A stretch of DNA of 64,000 nt from Streptomyces sp. H27-H1 (GCF_026627445.1 NZ_JAPNLJ010000011.1:124001-188000); one strand, 5' to 3'; shown: positions 24,949-34,022, counted from the stretch's first letter. Made by a program: numbers and translations. Notes: a model not told the origin generated them from the sequence alone.

Positions 24949-25629
24949 TTACGGCTCGAACTTGTAGCCGAGGCCGCGGACCGTGACCAGGTAGCGCGGG
25001 GCGCCCGGGTCGGGCTCGATCTTGGCGCGCAGGCGCTTCACGTGGACGTCCAGGGTCTTGGTGTCACCGACGTAGTCGGCGCCCCAGACCCGGTCGATGA
25101 GCTGCATGCGGGTCAGTACGCGGCCCGCGTTGCGCAGCAGCATCTCCAGCAGGTCGAACTCCTTCAGGGGGAGGTCCACCTTCCCGCCGGCGACGGTGAC
25201 CACGTGGCGGTCGACGTCCATCCGGACGGGACCCGCTTCCAGGGCCGCCGGGGTGACCTCTTCCGGCTCGCCGCGGCGGCGCAGGACCGCGCGGATGCGG
25301 GCGACCAGCTCCCGCGAGGAGAAGGGCTTGGTGACGTAGTCGTCGGCTCCTATCTCCAGCCCGACGACCTTGTCGATCTCGCTGTCCTTGGCGGTCACCA
25401 TGATCACGGGGACGTTGGAGCGGCCGCGCAGCTGCCGGCAGACCTCCGTGCCGGGCAGGCCGGGGAGCATCAGGTCGAGGAGGACGAGGTCGGCGCCGTT
25501 GCGCTCGAACTCGTCGAGACCGTCGGGCCCCGTCGCGGCGATGGCCACTTCGAAGCCCTCCTTGCGGAGCATGTAGGACAGGGCGTCGCTGAAGGATTCC
25601 TCATCCTCGACGACGAGCACTCGGGTCAC
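24949..25629 (-). CDS. phoP: Phosphate response regulator PhoP (OmpR type)
   Basis: 226 residues from GTG 25629. Receiver domain: VLVVEDEESFSDALSYML, LVLLDLMLPGLPG with phosphoacceptor Asp, VIMVTAKDSEIDKVVGLE, ADDYVTKPF. C-terminal winged helix: LPLKEFDLLEMLLRNAGRVLTR and VHVKRLRAKIEPDP, ending VRGLGYKFEP. PhoP controls phosphate scavenging and represses many antibiotic and nitrogen genes in Streptomyces. GTG overlaps the phoR stop (GTGA). Upstream partner is PhoR; phoU is divergent. Confidence 0.96.
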   Translation of the reverse strand: MTRVLVVEDEESFSDALSYMLRKEGFEVAIAATGPDGLDEFERNGADLVLLDLMLPGLPGTEVCRQLRGRSNVPVIMVTAKDSEIDKVVGLEIGADDYVTKPFSSRELVARIRAVLRRRGEPEEVTPAALEAGPVRMDVDRHVVTVAGGKVDLPLKEFDLLEMLLRNAGRVLTRMQLIDRVWGADYVGDTKTLDVHVKRLRAKIEPDPGAPRYLVTVRGLGYKFEP

Positions 25630-26870
25630 GGAAGGACCTCCGGGGCAGGGATGGCTGGTGCGGTCTGAGGTTCGAGCAGGGGGTGGGCGGGTGCGGAGGC
25701 CGTCGCCGGGACGGGCGCGGCCGCTTCGGGGAGTCGCAGGGTGAAGGTGGAACCCTGACCCTCCGAGCTCCAGACCGACACCTCCCCGCCGTGCGAAGCC
25801 GCTACGTGCTTCACGATCGCAAGGCCCAGGCCGGTTCCTCCCGTGGCACGGGAGCGGGCCGGGTCCACGCGGTAGAAGCGTTCGAAGATGCGCTCGCGGT
25901 CCTTTTCCGGGATGCCGATGCCCTGGTCGGTCACGGCTATCTCGATCAAGTCTCCACCCGGGGCGGTGACCCGGCGCGCGGCGATGCCGACGCGGGTGCG
26001 GGCGGGGCTGTAGTTGACGGCGTTCTCGACCAGATTTCCGAGGGCGGCCGCGAGCTGCCCCCGGTTTCCCCATACCCGCAGGTCGGCGGTGCCACCGGCG
26101 GCCATGGTGATCTGCTTCGCGGATGCCGTGTGCCGGCAGCGGTCTATGGCCTCGGCCACCAGCGTGTCCACGCGCATGGGCTCGGCGTCTTCCAGGGGGT
26201 CGTCGTTCTGTACCCGTGAAAGGTCGATGAGCTCCTGCACGAGGTTGATCAGGCGGGTGGCCTCGATCTGCATGCGGCCGGCGAACCGGTGGACGGCCTC
26301 GGGATCGTCCGAGGCGTCCATGACGGCCTCCGAGAGCAGGGAGATCGCGCCGACCGGGGTCTTGAGCTCGTGCGAGACGTTCGCGACGAAGTCGCGGCGT
26401 ACGGCCTCGATGCGGCGGGCCTCGGTGAGGTCCTCCACGAGGAGGAGCACGAGACGGGAACCGAGCGGGGCGACGCGCGCCGAGACGGCCAGTGCCTCGC
26501 CGCGGCCGGTGCCGCGCCGGGGCAGGTCGAGCTCGACCTGGCGTATCTCCCCGTCGCGCCGGGTGTCGCGGGCCATGTGGAGCATGGGCTCCACGGCCAG
26601 CTTGCCGCCACGGACCAGGCCGAGGGCATATGCCGCCGAGCTGGCCTTGACCACCGCGTCCCCTTCGTCGAGTACGACGGCCGAGGAGCGGAGCACGGAG
26701 AGGACGGTGTCCACGCCCGGTGGGAGCACCGCGTTGATATCGGGGCGCATGGAGCTCCGGGTGGGGCGGGCTTGGTCACGCTCGCTCCAGCGGAACGCCA
26801 GCATCGCGATCACACCGGTGCAAAGCCCGGCAATCGCTGCAGCTGCGGCGACCGCCGCGTTCACGTCCAT
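25626..26870 (-). CDS. phoR: Phosphate sensor kinase PhoR
   Basis: 414 residues. One N-terminal hydrophobic segment (residues 4-26), then a PAS-like region (VLRSSAVVLDEGDAVVKASSA), HisKA with phosphoacceptor His in VANVSHELKTPVGAISLLSE, and HATPase_c with LVENAVNYSP, DQGIGIPEKDRERIFERFYR and GTGLGLAIVKHVAASHGGE. An Ala/Pro-rich tail follows. Partner of PhoP (four-base overlap), divergent from phoU. Expression is expected to be autoregulated through the PHO box between phoR and phoU. Confidence 0.95.
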   Translation of the reverse strand: MDVNAAVAAAAAIAGLCTGVIAMLAFRWSERDQARPTRSSMRPDINAVLPPGVDTVLSVLRSSAVVLDEGDAVVKASSAAYALGLVRGGKLAVEPMLHMARDTRRDGEIRQVELDLPRRGTGRGEALAVSARVAPLGSRLVLLLVEDLTEARRIEAVRRDFVANVSHELKTPVGAISLLSEAVMDASDDPEAVHRFAGRMQIEATRLINLVQELIDLSRVQNDDPLEDAEPMRVDTLVAEAIDRCRHTASAKQITMAAGGTADLRVWGNRGQLAAALGNLVENAVNYSPARTRVGIAARRVTAPGGDLIEIAVTDQGIGIPEKDRERIFERFYRVDPARSRATGGTGLGLAIVKHVAASHGGEVSVWSSEGQGSTFTLRLPEAAAPVPATASAPAHPLLEPQTAPAIPAPEVLP

Positions 26871-26943
26871 GACTCCAGGTTAAGCAGGCGCGACGACACT
26901 TCCACAGCCGTTCGGGTGGCACCTCGAACAGTCGTCGCCCAGA

Positions 26944-26976
26944 GTTCACCCTGGCGACGGGGTTGATTCACCTGTG
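26944..26976. promoter_or_regulatory. PHO box (PhoP binding site) between phoR and phoU
   Basis: Three consecutive 11-base direct-repeat units: GTTCACCCTGG (26944), CGACGGGGTTG (26955) and ATTCACCTGTG (26966). The first and third match the known Streptomyces PhoP unit GTTCACC well, the middle one poorly. The location, 75 bases upstream of phoR and 110 upstream of phoU, fits autoregulation of both divergent units. Confidence 0.8.
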
Positions 26977-27086
26977 GGGCCGGAGTCGGCCGCGTTCGAG
27001 GGTCACCGTGACAACGTGGGGCCGATGGCCGCACCGGCCCGCCCCGGGCAGTACCGCAGTAGTAGGTCGAGAGAGGGACACGAGAC

Positions 27087-27764
27087 ATGCGTGACGCGTA
27101 CCACGAGGAACTGGACTCGATCGGTGAAGGCCTGGTCGAAATGGCCCGGCTGGTCGGCTCCGCCATCGGGCGGGCCACGACCTCCATGCTCGACGCCGAC
27201 CTGAAGCTCGCCGAGAGCGTCATCGCCGCCGACCAGAAGGTGGACGATCTCCAGCACGACCTGGAGGCCCGCGCCATCGCGCTGCTCGCGCGCCAGCAGC
27301 CGGTCGCCACCGACCTGCGCATCGTGGTCACCTCGCTGCGCATGAGCGCCGACCTGGAGCGCTCCGGCGACCTGGCGCAGCACGTGGCCAAGCTCGCCCG
27401 GCTCCGCTTCCCGGACACGGCGGTCCCCCGCGACCTGCACGCGACCATCCTGGAGATGGGGCAGCTCGCGCAGCGGCTGATGGCGAAGGCCGCCGAGGTC
27501 ATCATCACGAAGGACGTCGACCTGGCGCTCCAGCTGGAGCAGGACGACGACGAGATGGACCAGCTGCACCGCACGCTGTTCCAGCACCTGATGGACGACC
27601 GCTGGAAGCACGGCATCGAGACGGCGGTCGACGTGACCCTGCTGGGCCGCTACTACGAGCGCTTCGCGGACCACGCGGTGTCGGTCGCCAAGCGCGTGGT
27701 CTACCTCGTGACGGGCGAGCACGCGGACGAGCTCCAGGCGCCCACGCAGGTCGAGGGCATCTGA
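27087..27764 (+). CDS. phoU: Phosphate signalling regulator PhoU
   Basis: 225 residues, all helical: two three-helix bundle repeats typical of PhoU. Metal-binding motif-like segments lie in repeat 1 (SLRMSADLERSGDLAQHVAKLAR) and repeat 2 (VTLLGRYYERFADHAVSVAKRVVYLVTG); both end with the E-R-x-x-D signature. PhoU links the Pst transporter to PhoR, keeping PhoR off when phosphate is ample. ATG 27087 behind GAGAGGG. Divergent from phoR across a PHO box. The Pst genes are not in the window. Confidence 0.96.
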   Translation: MRDAYHEELDSIGEGLVEMARLVGSAIGRATTSMLDADLKLAESVIAADQKVDDLQHDLEARAIALLARQQPVATDLRIVVTSLRMSADLERSGDLAQHVAKLARLRFPDTAVPRDLHATILEMGQLAQRLMAKAAEVIITKDVDLALQLEQDDDEMDQLHRTLFQHLMDDRWKHGIETAVDVTLLGRYYERFADHAVSVAKRVVYLVTGEHADELQAPTQVEGI

Positions 27765-27972
27765 GCCGCGCCCCGGCCCGGACCGACCAGGATCGACTCG
27801 GATCGGGTCGGGGATCAGCCCGGGAACCGGCTTGGAGGTCGGACCGGGGATCGGCCCGGGGATCAGCCCGGGAATCGGACCGGATCAACAACGAGCCCCC
27901 AATGCGCCGTTGACGCACGGGTCCGGCTGGGCATGAATGAGGGCGAAGGCACAACGCCTACGAGGAGGATCC

Positions 27973-28119
27973 ATGCCCGATTCCCCCGTCCCGATCACCC
28001 CGGAGCAGGAAGCGCAGCCCCCGGAGACACTCCGCCTACCGCTGCTCGCGGCCTGCGGCTGCGGCTCGGGCTGCGGCTGCGGCTGCCAGTCCGGCGCCCC
28101 GTGCCAGTGCGGCGGCTGA
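27973..28119 (+). CDS. Small Cys/Gly-rich peptide (metallothionein-like)
   Basis: 48 residues from ATG 27973, which has GAGGAGG a few bases upstream; an in-frame GTG-type start at 27937 lacks one. The N-terminal half is ordinary (MPDSPVPITPEQEAQPPETL). The last 22 residues carry seven Cys in pairs and triplets: CGCGSGCGCGC...PCQCGG. No signal peptide. Such a tail would bind soft metals (Cu, Zn, Cd) or be a precursor substrate; which is unknown. It lies downstream of phoU with a terminator behind it, so it is its own transcript or the last gene of phoU's. Confidence 0.8.
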   Translation: MPDSPVPITPEQEAQPPETLRLPLLAACGCGSGCGCGCQSGAPCQCGG

Positions 28120-28143
28120 CCGCCTCCGCCCGGCTCGACCACC

Positions 28144-28185
28144 CGAAGGGCCCCGCCCGACATCCCTGTCGGCCGGGGTCCTTCG
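28144..28185 (+). terminator. Terminator after the Cys-rich peptide
   Basis: CGAAGGGCCCCG (28144-28155) and CGGGGTCCTTCG (28174-28185) form a 12-bp stem with one G-T pair, about 25 bases after the stop codon. Confidence 0.75.
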
Positions 28186-28251
28186 CATCGCTCCCGCCAA
28201 CACCCCGCCCGGGAAGCCCCGGCGCCCGGTCCGCTTCGCGGCGCCGACCCG

Positions 28252-28432
28252 CGCCGGAAGTTCACGAGCGCCCCCGCGTACGAGGTGTAGGCGTCGAGCC
28301 GCTCCTGCCGCAGCTTCTCCGAGCGGGTGAACTCCTGCCCCCGGTCGGCCACCCGCTGCTGAAAGGCGAAGGTGACCCCCTACCCGAGCAGCGTCCCAGG
28401 GCCGCTATCGCACTCGCGATGATTGCTTCCAC
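28252..28432 (-). pseudogene. Decayed N-terminal part of a small membrane protein gene
   Basis: From GTG 28432 the minus strand encodes EAIIASAIAALG, then after a one-base frameshift continues as a recognisable helix (VTFAFQQRVADRGQEF; TRSEKLRQERLDAYTSYAGA; LVNFRR). A TAG interrupts the segment just before VTF, and the similarity stops near 28252. Intact Streptomyces relatives, as I recall them, begin with this membrane helix plus charged helix and continue further. Two independent lesions (frameshift and nonsense) and loss of the 3' half argue for a genuine pseudogene. Confidence 0.6.
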
Positions 28433-28440
28433 CGCGCCAC

Positions 28441-28502
28441 CCGACCACGCACCGGGCCGGGCCGGGCCGGGCCGGTGCGTGGTCGGGCCGGTGCGTGGTC
28501 GG
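28441..28502. repeat. Inverted plus direct repeat (CCGACCACGCACCGG)
   Basis: CCGACCACGCACCGG at 28441-28455 is followed by GGGCC repeats, then its exact complement CCGGTGCGTGGTCGG at 28472-28486 and again at 28488-28502. Any transcript would form a very strong hairpin with either copy. It abuts the start of the pseudogene. Confidence 0.85.
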
Positions 28503-28636
28503 GCCGGGCCACAAGACCACAAAAGCGGGGCGTCCCCACCGGGCCGGCGACAGGCGGCCGACGGAGACGAGGGGACCAACTCCCCGGGCCCGGGCGCTCT
28601 CTTCGCCGCAACCACCGGTGGGCCCAGGACAGACGA

Positions 28637-28675
28637 ATGCCCCCGATCTGCGCCGTGTGCGCAGGTCAGGGGCAT
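28637..28675 (-). terminator. Terminator of gpmA
   Basis: ATGCCCC pairs with GGGGCAT and the inner CTGCGC pairs with GCGCAG, giving a bulged hairpin 12 bases beyond the gpmA stop on the minus strand. Confidence 0.7.
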
Positions 28676-28686
28676 GATCGCTCTGA

Positions 28687-29448
28687 CTACTTCTTCTTGC
28701 CCTGGTTCTTGACGGCCTCGATGGCGGCCGCCGCGGCGTCCGGGTCGAGGTAGGTGCCGCCCGGGTTGAGGGGCTTGAAGCCGGCGTCCAGCTCGTAGGA
28801 GAGCGGGATGCCGGTCGGGATGTTCAGGCCCGCGATGTCCGCGTCGGAGACGCCGTCGAGGTGCTTGACCAGGGCGCGCAGGGAGTTGCCGTGCGCGGCG
28901 ACCAGGACGGTGTGGCCGTCCAGCAGGTCCGGGACGATCGAGTCGTACCAGTACGGGAGCATGCGGACGACGACGTCCTTGAGGCACTCGGTACGCGGAC
29001 GCAGCTCCGGCGGGATGGAGGCGTAGCGCGGGTCCCCGGACTGCGAGAACTCCGTACCGTCTTCGAGCGCCGGCGGCGGGGTGTCGTACGAGCGGCGCCA
29101 CAGCATGAACTGCTCCTCGCCGAACTCGGCGAGGGTCTGGGCCTTGTCCTTGCCCTGGAGGGCGCCGTAGTGGCGCTCGTTCAGGCGCCAGGAGCGGTGG
29201 ACCGGGATCCAGTGGCGGTCCGCGGACTCCAGGGCGAGCTGCGCGGTGCGGATCGCGCGCTTCTGGAGGGACGTGTGAACCACGTCGGGCAGCAGGCCGG
29301 CGTCCTTGAGCAGCTCGCCGCCGCGGATCGCCTCCTTCTCGCCCTTCTCGTTGAGATTGACGTCCACCCAGCCGGTGAACAGGTTCTTCGCGTTCCATTC
29401 GCTCTCGCCGTGGCGGAGGAGGATCAGCTTGTACGGTGCGTCGGCCAT
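28687..29448 (-). CDS. gpmA: 2,3-bisphosphoglycerate-dependent phosphoglycerate mutase
   Basis: 253 residues. Interconverts 3- and 2-phosphoglycerate in glycolysis. Catalytic phospho-His in [12 protein letters not shown] (residue about 15), [16 protein letters not shown] and [18 protein letters not shown], all diagnostic of the dPGM branch. A short Lys-rich C-terminus (VKNQGKKK). ATG at 29448. Divergent from the MFS gene with 160 bp between starts. Confidence 0.97.
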   Translation of the reverse strand: MADAPYKLILLRHGESEWNAKNLFTGWVDVNLNEKGEKEAIRGGELLKDAGLLPDVVHTSLQKRAIRTAQLALESADRHWIPVHRSWRLNERHYGALQGKDKAQTLAEFGEEQFMLWRRSYDTPPPALEDGTEFSQSGDPRYASIPPELRPRTECLKDVVVRMLPYWYDSIVPDLLDGHTVLVAAHGNSLRALVKHLDGVSDADIAGLNIPTGIPLSYELDAGFKPLNPGGTYLDPDAAAAAIEAVKNQGKKK

Positions 29449-29610
29449 GCGTACGAGCCTAATGGACGCGCCCGCCCGCCCGCGCGCGGTGTATACGACA
29501 AGTGGACGGTCCCCGATTGACGGCAGCCGTCAATCCAGTGGCTCCGGAGCGGCACTGTCCGTAGGGTCCGAACAAGTAGAGGAGCACTTACATCTCCGGG
29601 GGGATTCCGT

Positions 29611-31053
29611 ATGTCCGTTGCCAGTGTGAGACGGGCCGCTCGCGAGAGCGTCGCGGGTCTGCCCCGGGAGTTCTGGTGGCTCTGGACGAGCACGCTGGTC
29701 AACAGGCTCGGGGCCTTCGTCGCCACATTCATGACCTTGTACCTGACCCTGGAGCGGGGCTATTCGGCCTCCTTCGTGGGACTTGTGGTGGCCTTGCACG
29801 GGCTCGGCGGTGTGGTGTCCTCGCTCGTCGCCGGCGTGCTGACGGACCGGCTGGGGCGGCGGCCCACGCTGATGGCGGCGCAGGCGTCGACCGCGTTCTC
29901 GGTGGCGCTGCTCGGGTTCATGGAGCAGGCGGCGGCGATCGCCGCGGTGGCGCTGCTGGTCGGCATGACCTCGAACGCCTCGCGGCCGGCGGTGCAGGCG
30001 ATGATGGCCGACATCGTCCGCCCGGAGGACCGGGTACGGGCCTTCGCGCTGAACTACTGGGCCATCAACCTCGGCTTCGCCATCAGCGCGACCGCGGCGG
30101 GCTTCGTCGCGAAGTACAGCTACCTGGCCGGGTTCCTCGGCGAGGCGGCCCTGACGCTGGTGTGCGCGGTGCTGGTCTACCTCAAGCTGCCGGAGTCCCG
30201 GCCGGAGAAGACGGCGGCGCAGAAGGCGGCCGCCGAGCCGGAGGTCGGCCTGGGGACGGTGCTGCGGGACGGGCGCTTCATGGGCGTGGTCGGGCTCTCC
30301 TTCCTCATCTCGCTGATCTTCATGCAGGGCTCGTTCGGGCTGCCGCTCGCGATGGGCGCGGCCGGATTCTCCACGACCGACTACGGCCTGGTCATCGGCC
30401 TGAACGGGCTGCTGATCGTGCTGCTGCAGATCCCGGTCACCCGGTTCATCGAGCACCGCGATCCACAGCGGCTGCTGGTGATCTCGGCGCTGCTGGCCGG
30501 GTACGGCTTCGGGCTGACGGCCTTCGGCGGCTCGGTGTGGAGCCTGGCGCTGACCGTCTGCGTGTGGACCCTGGCCGAGATCATCAACTCGCCGACCCAG
30601 ATGGGCCTGGTCGCGCGGCTCTCCCCGGTGCACGGGCGCGGCCGCTACCAGGGCATGTACACGATGTCGTGGGCGGTGGCCTCGCTGATCGCACCGCTGA
30701 TGGCGGGCTTCTCGATCGAACACTTCGGCGCGGCCTGGCTGTGGGGCGCGACGGCGGTCCTGGGCACGGTGGCGGCCCTGGGCTACTGGCTGCTGATGCG
30801 CGGGCTCCCCGAGGGTGGACCGGGAGAGGAACCGGCCGACTCCCCCACCGCCGTACCGGCGAACCCGGCCACGCCGACCGCCGCACCCGACGGTGTCGTC
30901 CCCTCCTGCCTCACGGGGACCTCTGCGCTCGCCGTCGCCTCCGGCCCCGCCGGGACCCTCGACCTGGCCGTCGCCTCCGGCGCTGCCGGGACCCCCGCCC
31001 TCGCCGGCACCCCGACCGCTCCGGCCCCGCCCGGGGGCCCTTCCCAGCTGTAG
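29611..31053 (+). CDS. MFS transporter (multidrug-efflux-like)
   Basis: 480 residues with about 12 membrane helices. The A-motif between helices 2 and 3 is GVLTDRLGRRPTLMAAQ, and helix-5 GFAISATAAGFVAKYSYLAGF is present, fitting drug-proton antiporters. The 75 residues after the last helix form a repetitive Ala/Gly/Thr/Pro tail (e.g. LAVASGPAGTLDLAVASG) that looks like translated repeat DNA; its end and the stop codon lie inside a dispersed repeat. ATG 29611 has GGGGGA upstream. Substrate unknown. Confidence 0.88.
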   Translation: MSVASVRRAARESVAGLPREFWWLWTSTLVNRLGAFVATFMTLYLTLERGYSASFVGLVVALHGLGGVVSSLVAGVLTDRLGRRPTLMAAQASTAFSVALLGFMEQAAAIAAVALLVGMTSNASRPAVQAMMADIVRPEDRVRAFALNYWAINLGFAISATAAGFVAKYSYLAGFLGEAALTLVCAVLVYLKLPESRPEKTAAQKAAAEPEVGLGTVLRDGRFMGVVGLSFLISLIFMQGSFGLPLAMGAAGFSTTDYGLVIGLNGLLIVLLQIPVTRFIEHRDPQRLLVISALLAGYGFGLTAFGGSVWSLALTVCVWTLAEIINSPTQMGLVARLSPVHGRGRYQGMYTMSWAVASLIAPLMAGFSIEHFGAAWLWGATAVLGTVAALGYWLLMRGLPEGGPGEEPADSPTAVPANPATPTAAPDGVVPSCLTGTSALAVASGPAGTLDLAVASGAAGTPALAGTPTAPAPPGGPSQL

Positions 31054-31090
31054 CCGGGGGAGTTCGAGGGGCGCGGGGTGCCGGGGGCCG
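31021..31090 (+). repeat. Dispersed repeat, partial copy D
   Basis: CCCTTCCCAGCTGTAGCCGG followed by GGGAGTTCGAGG resembles the first block of copy B (CCCAGCGGTAGCTGGGGGAG). The TAG inside this element is the stop codon of the MFS transporter. Confidence 0.6.
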
Positions 31091-31155
31091 GCCCCGGGCA
31101 ACGGCGCCGCACGGGGGCGGTCCGGGTCCGTGATCGGGCGGGGATCAGGCGGGGA

Positions 31156-31668
31156 TCAGGCGGACGGCTGCGTCAAGTTCTTGAAGGCATCCAGGTTGCG
31201 CGTGGACTCCCCACGCGCGACCCGCCACTCGTACTCCCGCCGGATCGCACTCGCGAAACCCAGCTCCAGCAGCGTGTTGAAGGCTCCGTCCGCCGCCTCC
31301 AGGACCGTTCCGAGCAGCCGGTCCAGATCGTCCGGGGTGATCACCGACAGGGGCAGGCGGGCCGTCAGGTAGACGTCGCCGAGCGCGTCGACCGCATAGG
31401 CCATGCCGTAGAGCTTGAGGTTGCGCTCCAGCAGCCACCGGTGGACGCCGGCCGCGTTCTCGTCCGGGTGGCGGATCACGAAGGCGTTGACGGACAGGGA
31501 GTGCTTCCCGGCCTTGAGCGAGCAGGTGGTGCTCAGCTTGCGGGTGCCGGGGAGCTGGACCACGTACGAGCCCGGCGCGGGGCACTCCCAGCTCAGTTCC
31601 GCACCGGTCAGGACTGCCTCGATGATCGCGGCGGCGTCGGTGCGGTCGGCGGGTTCAAGGTCAGCCAT
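31156..31668 (-). CDS. YbjN-domain protein
   Basis: 170 residues of the YbjN (type III secretion chaperone-like) fold: alternating strands and helices with [45 protein letters not shown] and [19 protein letters not shown], typical of the actinobacterial family next to mshA. Cytosolic; function unknown. The ATG at 31668 overlaps the mshA stop by eight bases (mshA ends ...CATGGCTGA), so it is coupled to mshA and may serve mycothiol metabolism only by association. Confidence 0.88.
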   Translation of the reverse strand: MADLEPADRTDAAAIIEAVLTGAELSWECPAPGSYVVQLPGTRKLSTTCSLKAGKHSLSVNAFVIRHPDENAAGVHRWLLERNLKLYGMAYAVDALGDVYLTARLPLSVITPDDLDRLLGTVLEAADGAFNTLLELGFASAIRREYEWRVARGESTRNLDAFKNLTQPSA

Positions 31669-33049
31669 GGTGGGAGCGTACGTGACGGCGGTGATCGTGC
31701 ATCGCCCCCGTGTACACGTCGGCGGTGCCGCTCGCGGCGGTGTCCCAGCCGAAGAACTGCGCGTGCCGCGCTGCCGCCGCGCCCATCTGGGCCGACAGCC
31801 CCGGCTCGTCCACGAAGCGGCGTAGTTCGCGGGCGTAGTCCACCGGATCGTGGCCGGGTACGAGGATGCCCGTCACCCCGTCGTCGACGGCGACCGGGAG
31901 CCCGCCGACGGCCGCGGCCAGCACCGGCGTGCCGGTGGCCTGCGCCTCTATGGCGACCAGCCCGAAGGACTCGCTGTACGAGGGCATGACCAGGACGGAC
32001 GCCGCCCGGAACCAGTCCGCGAGCGCGTCCTGCGCCACCGGCGGATGGAAGTGCACGAGGTCCGCGATGCCTAGCTTCGCGGCGAGCTTCTGCAGCCCCT
32101 CCGGCTTCGCGAGCCCGCTGCCGCTCGGCCCGCCGACGACGGGTACGAACAGCCGGGTGCGCAGCTCCGGCTGCCGGTCCACCAGCTCCGCGACGGCCCG
32201 CAGCAGGATGTCGGGGGCCTTGAGCGGCTGGATGCGGCCCGCGAAGAGCGGGATGACGGCGTCCTGGGGCAGCCCGAGGCGGGCGCGGGCGGCGGCGCGG
32301 CCGTCGGCGACGGTGAAGCGGTCGAGGTTCACGCCGGGGTGGACGACGGCGACCTTGCCCGGGTCGGCCTCGTAGTAGCGGACGAGCTCGTCGGCTTCCT
32401 CGGCGGTGTTCGCGATGAGCCGGTCGGCGGCGTCGACGATCTGCGTCTCGCCGATGACGCGGGCGGCGGGCTCGGGACTGTCGCCCTCGGCGAGCGCCGC
32501 GTTCTTGACCTTGGCCATGGTGTGCATCGCGTGCACGAGCGGGACGCCCCAGCGCTCGGCGGCGAGCCAGCCGACGTGGCCGGAGAGCCAGTAATGGGAG
32601 TGCACCAGGTCGTAGTAGCCGGGGCGGTGGCGGGCCCAGGCCTGCATGACGCCGTGGGTGAAGGCGCACAGCTGGGCCGGCAGCTCCTCCTTGGCGAGGC
32701 CCTCGTACGGGCCCGCGTCCACGTGCCGTACGAGGACTCCGGGCGCGAGCTCGACCACGGGCGGCAGGCCGCCGGCGGTGGCCCGGGTGAAGATCTCGAC
32801 CTCGATGTTGATCGCGGCGAGACGCCGGGCCAGCTCGACGATGTAGACGTTCATGCCGCCGGCGTCGCCGGTGCCGGGCTGGTGCAGCGGTGAGGTGTGC
32901 ACGCTGAGCATCGCGACGCGGCGCGGCTTGCGGTGGCCGCCGACGGCGGCGGGCAGGCGCAGACGGGGCGGCTCGTGGCGGGTGCCGGAACGGGCCGCGG
33001 CGAAACGGCCGCCGATGCTGCCGCCGATGCGGGACACGTACTGGCTCAA
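31661..33049 (-). CDS. mshA: D-inositol-3-phosphate glycosyltransferase MshA
   Basis: 462-residue GT4 glycosyltransferase, first step of mycothiol synthesis (UDP-GlcNAc plus 1L-myo-inositol 3-phosphate). N-terminal [22 protein letters not shown] (substrate loop), [27 protein letters not shown], and the C-terminal donor site [23 protein letters not shown] at 33049 is chosen because the resulting start SQYVSRIGG matches known MshA starts; GTG at 33037 is possible. Followed by YbjN with overlap. mshD, the last step, is at the right end of this window. Confidence 0.96.
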   Translation of the reverse strand: MSQYVSRIGGSIGGRFAAARSGTRHEPPRLRLPAAVGGHRKPRRVAMLSVHTSPLHQPGTGDAGGMNVYIVELARRLAAINIEVEIFTRATAGGLPPVVELAPGVLVRHVDAGPYEGLAKEELPAQLCAFTHGVMQAWARHRPGYYDLVHSHYWLSGHVGWLAAERWGVPLVHAMHTMAKVKNAALAEGDSPEPAARVIGETQIVDAADRLIANTAEEADELVRYYEADPGKVAVVHPGVNLDRFTVADGRAAARARLGLPQDAVIPLFAGRIQPLKAPDILLRAVAELVDRQPELRTRLFVPVVGGPSGSGLAKPEGLQKLAAKLGIADLVHFHPPVAQDALADWFRAASVLVMPSYSESFGLVAIEAQATGTPVLAAAVGGLPVAVDDGVTGILVPGHDPVDYARELRRFVDEPGLSAQMGAAAARHAQFFGWDTAASGTADVYTGAMHDHRRHVRSHHG

Positions 33050-33186
33050 GGGAGCAGTTCCTCTCGCTCGGACGGCATGACGCGGAGAGCGCTGTGGGCG
33101 CTCTTCTAGGAGTGCAACCCGTACGGCCGTGTCCCGCATTCCGGGAGCGGCGGATTTCCTGGTCCCGTGCCGGTTTTTTATCGGGC

Positions 33187-33197
33187 GGGAGCGCTCC
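33187..33197. promoter_or_regulatory. CebR-like core palindrome GGGAGCGCTCC
   Basis: An 11-base perfect core of the CebR/LacI-type consensus TGGGAGCGCTCCCA lies between a probable -35 region and the -10 TACTCT (33201-33206) of the methyltransferase gene. The outer bases do not match, so this is a weak candidate. Confidence 0.35.
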
Positions 33198-33212
33198 GCT
33201 TACTCTCTGCAC

Positions 33213-34022
33213 ATGGCCTCCCGCTCCACCCCTCCCCCTCGTCGCCCCGTCGGCACCGTGACCCGCGGGACGACGAACCCGAACCGACTGCGCCGCATGG
33301 ACCGCTGGATCGCGGCCACGCACGGGGCGGCGCTGCGGCGCGCGGACGACCCGGTCGCGGTGGACCTCGGCTACGGGGCCGCGCCCTGGACCGCGGTGGA
33401 GCTGCTGGCCCGGCTGCGGGAGGCGGCTCCGCGGGTGCGGGTGGTCGGCATCGAGATCGAGCCGGCGCGGGTGGCGGGCGCGAAGCCGTACGAGCGTGAG
33501 GGCCTGAGCTTCCGGCACGGCGGCTTCGAGGTGCCGCTGGAGTACGGGGTCCGGCCGGCGCTGATCCGGGCGGCGAACGTGCTGCGCCAGTACGACGAGG
33601 AGCAGGTCGAGGCGGTGTGGGAGCGGTTGTGCTCCCGGCTGGCTCCCGACGGGCTGCTGGTGGAAGGGACCTGCGACGAGATCGGGCGGCGGCACGTATG
33701 GGTCGCGCTGGGGCCCGAAGGGGCGCGCACGGTGACCTTCGCGACCCGGCTGGGCTCCCTGGACCGGCCCTCGGACCTGGCGGAGCGGCTGCCGAAGGCA
33801 CTGATCCACCGGAACGTGCCGGGCGAGCCGGTGCACGCGTTCCTGCGCGACTTCGACCGGGCGTGGGCGGCGGCGGCTCCGTACGCCTCCTACGGGGCGC
33901 GGCAGCGCTGGATCCGGACGGCGCGGGCGCTGGCCGGGGACTGGCCGCTCGCGGACGGGCCGGTGCGTTGGCGCCAGGGGGAACTGACGGTGCGGTGGGA
34001 AGCGTTGAGGCCTTCGGGGTGA
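33213..34022 (+). CDS. Class I SAM-dependent methyltransferase
   Basis: 269 residues from ATG 33213. Rossmann-type methyltransferase: motif I VAVDLGYGAAPWTAVELLA (about residues 50-68), motif II VVGIEIEPARVAGA, and a later PDGLLVEGTCDEIGRRHVW. A leaderless start is likely: TACTCT ends seven bases before the ATG and no ribosome binding site is seen. Substrate unknown. Divergent from mshA with about 160 bp between starts. Confidence 0.82.
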   Translation: MASRSTPPPRRPVGTVTRGTTNPNRLRRMDRWIAATHGAALRRADDPVAVDLGYGAAPWTAVELLARLREAAPRVRVVGIEIEPARVAGAKPYEREGLSFRHGGFEVPLEYGVRPALIRAANVLRQYDEEQVEAVWERLCSRLAPDGLLVEGTCDEIGRRHVWVALGPEGARTVTFATRLGSLDRPSDLAERLPKALIHRNVPGEPVHAFLRDFDRAWAAAAPYASYGARQRWIRTARALAGDWPLADGPVRWRQGELTVRWEALRPSG

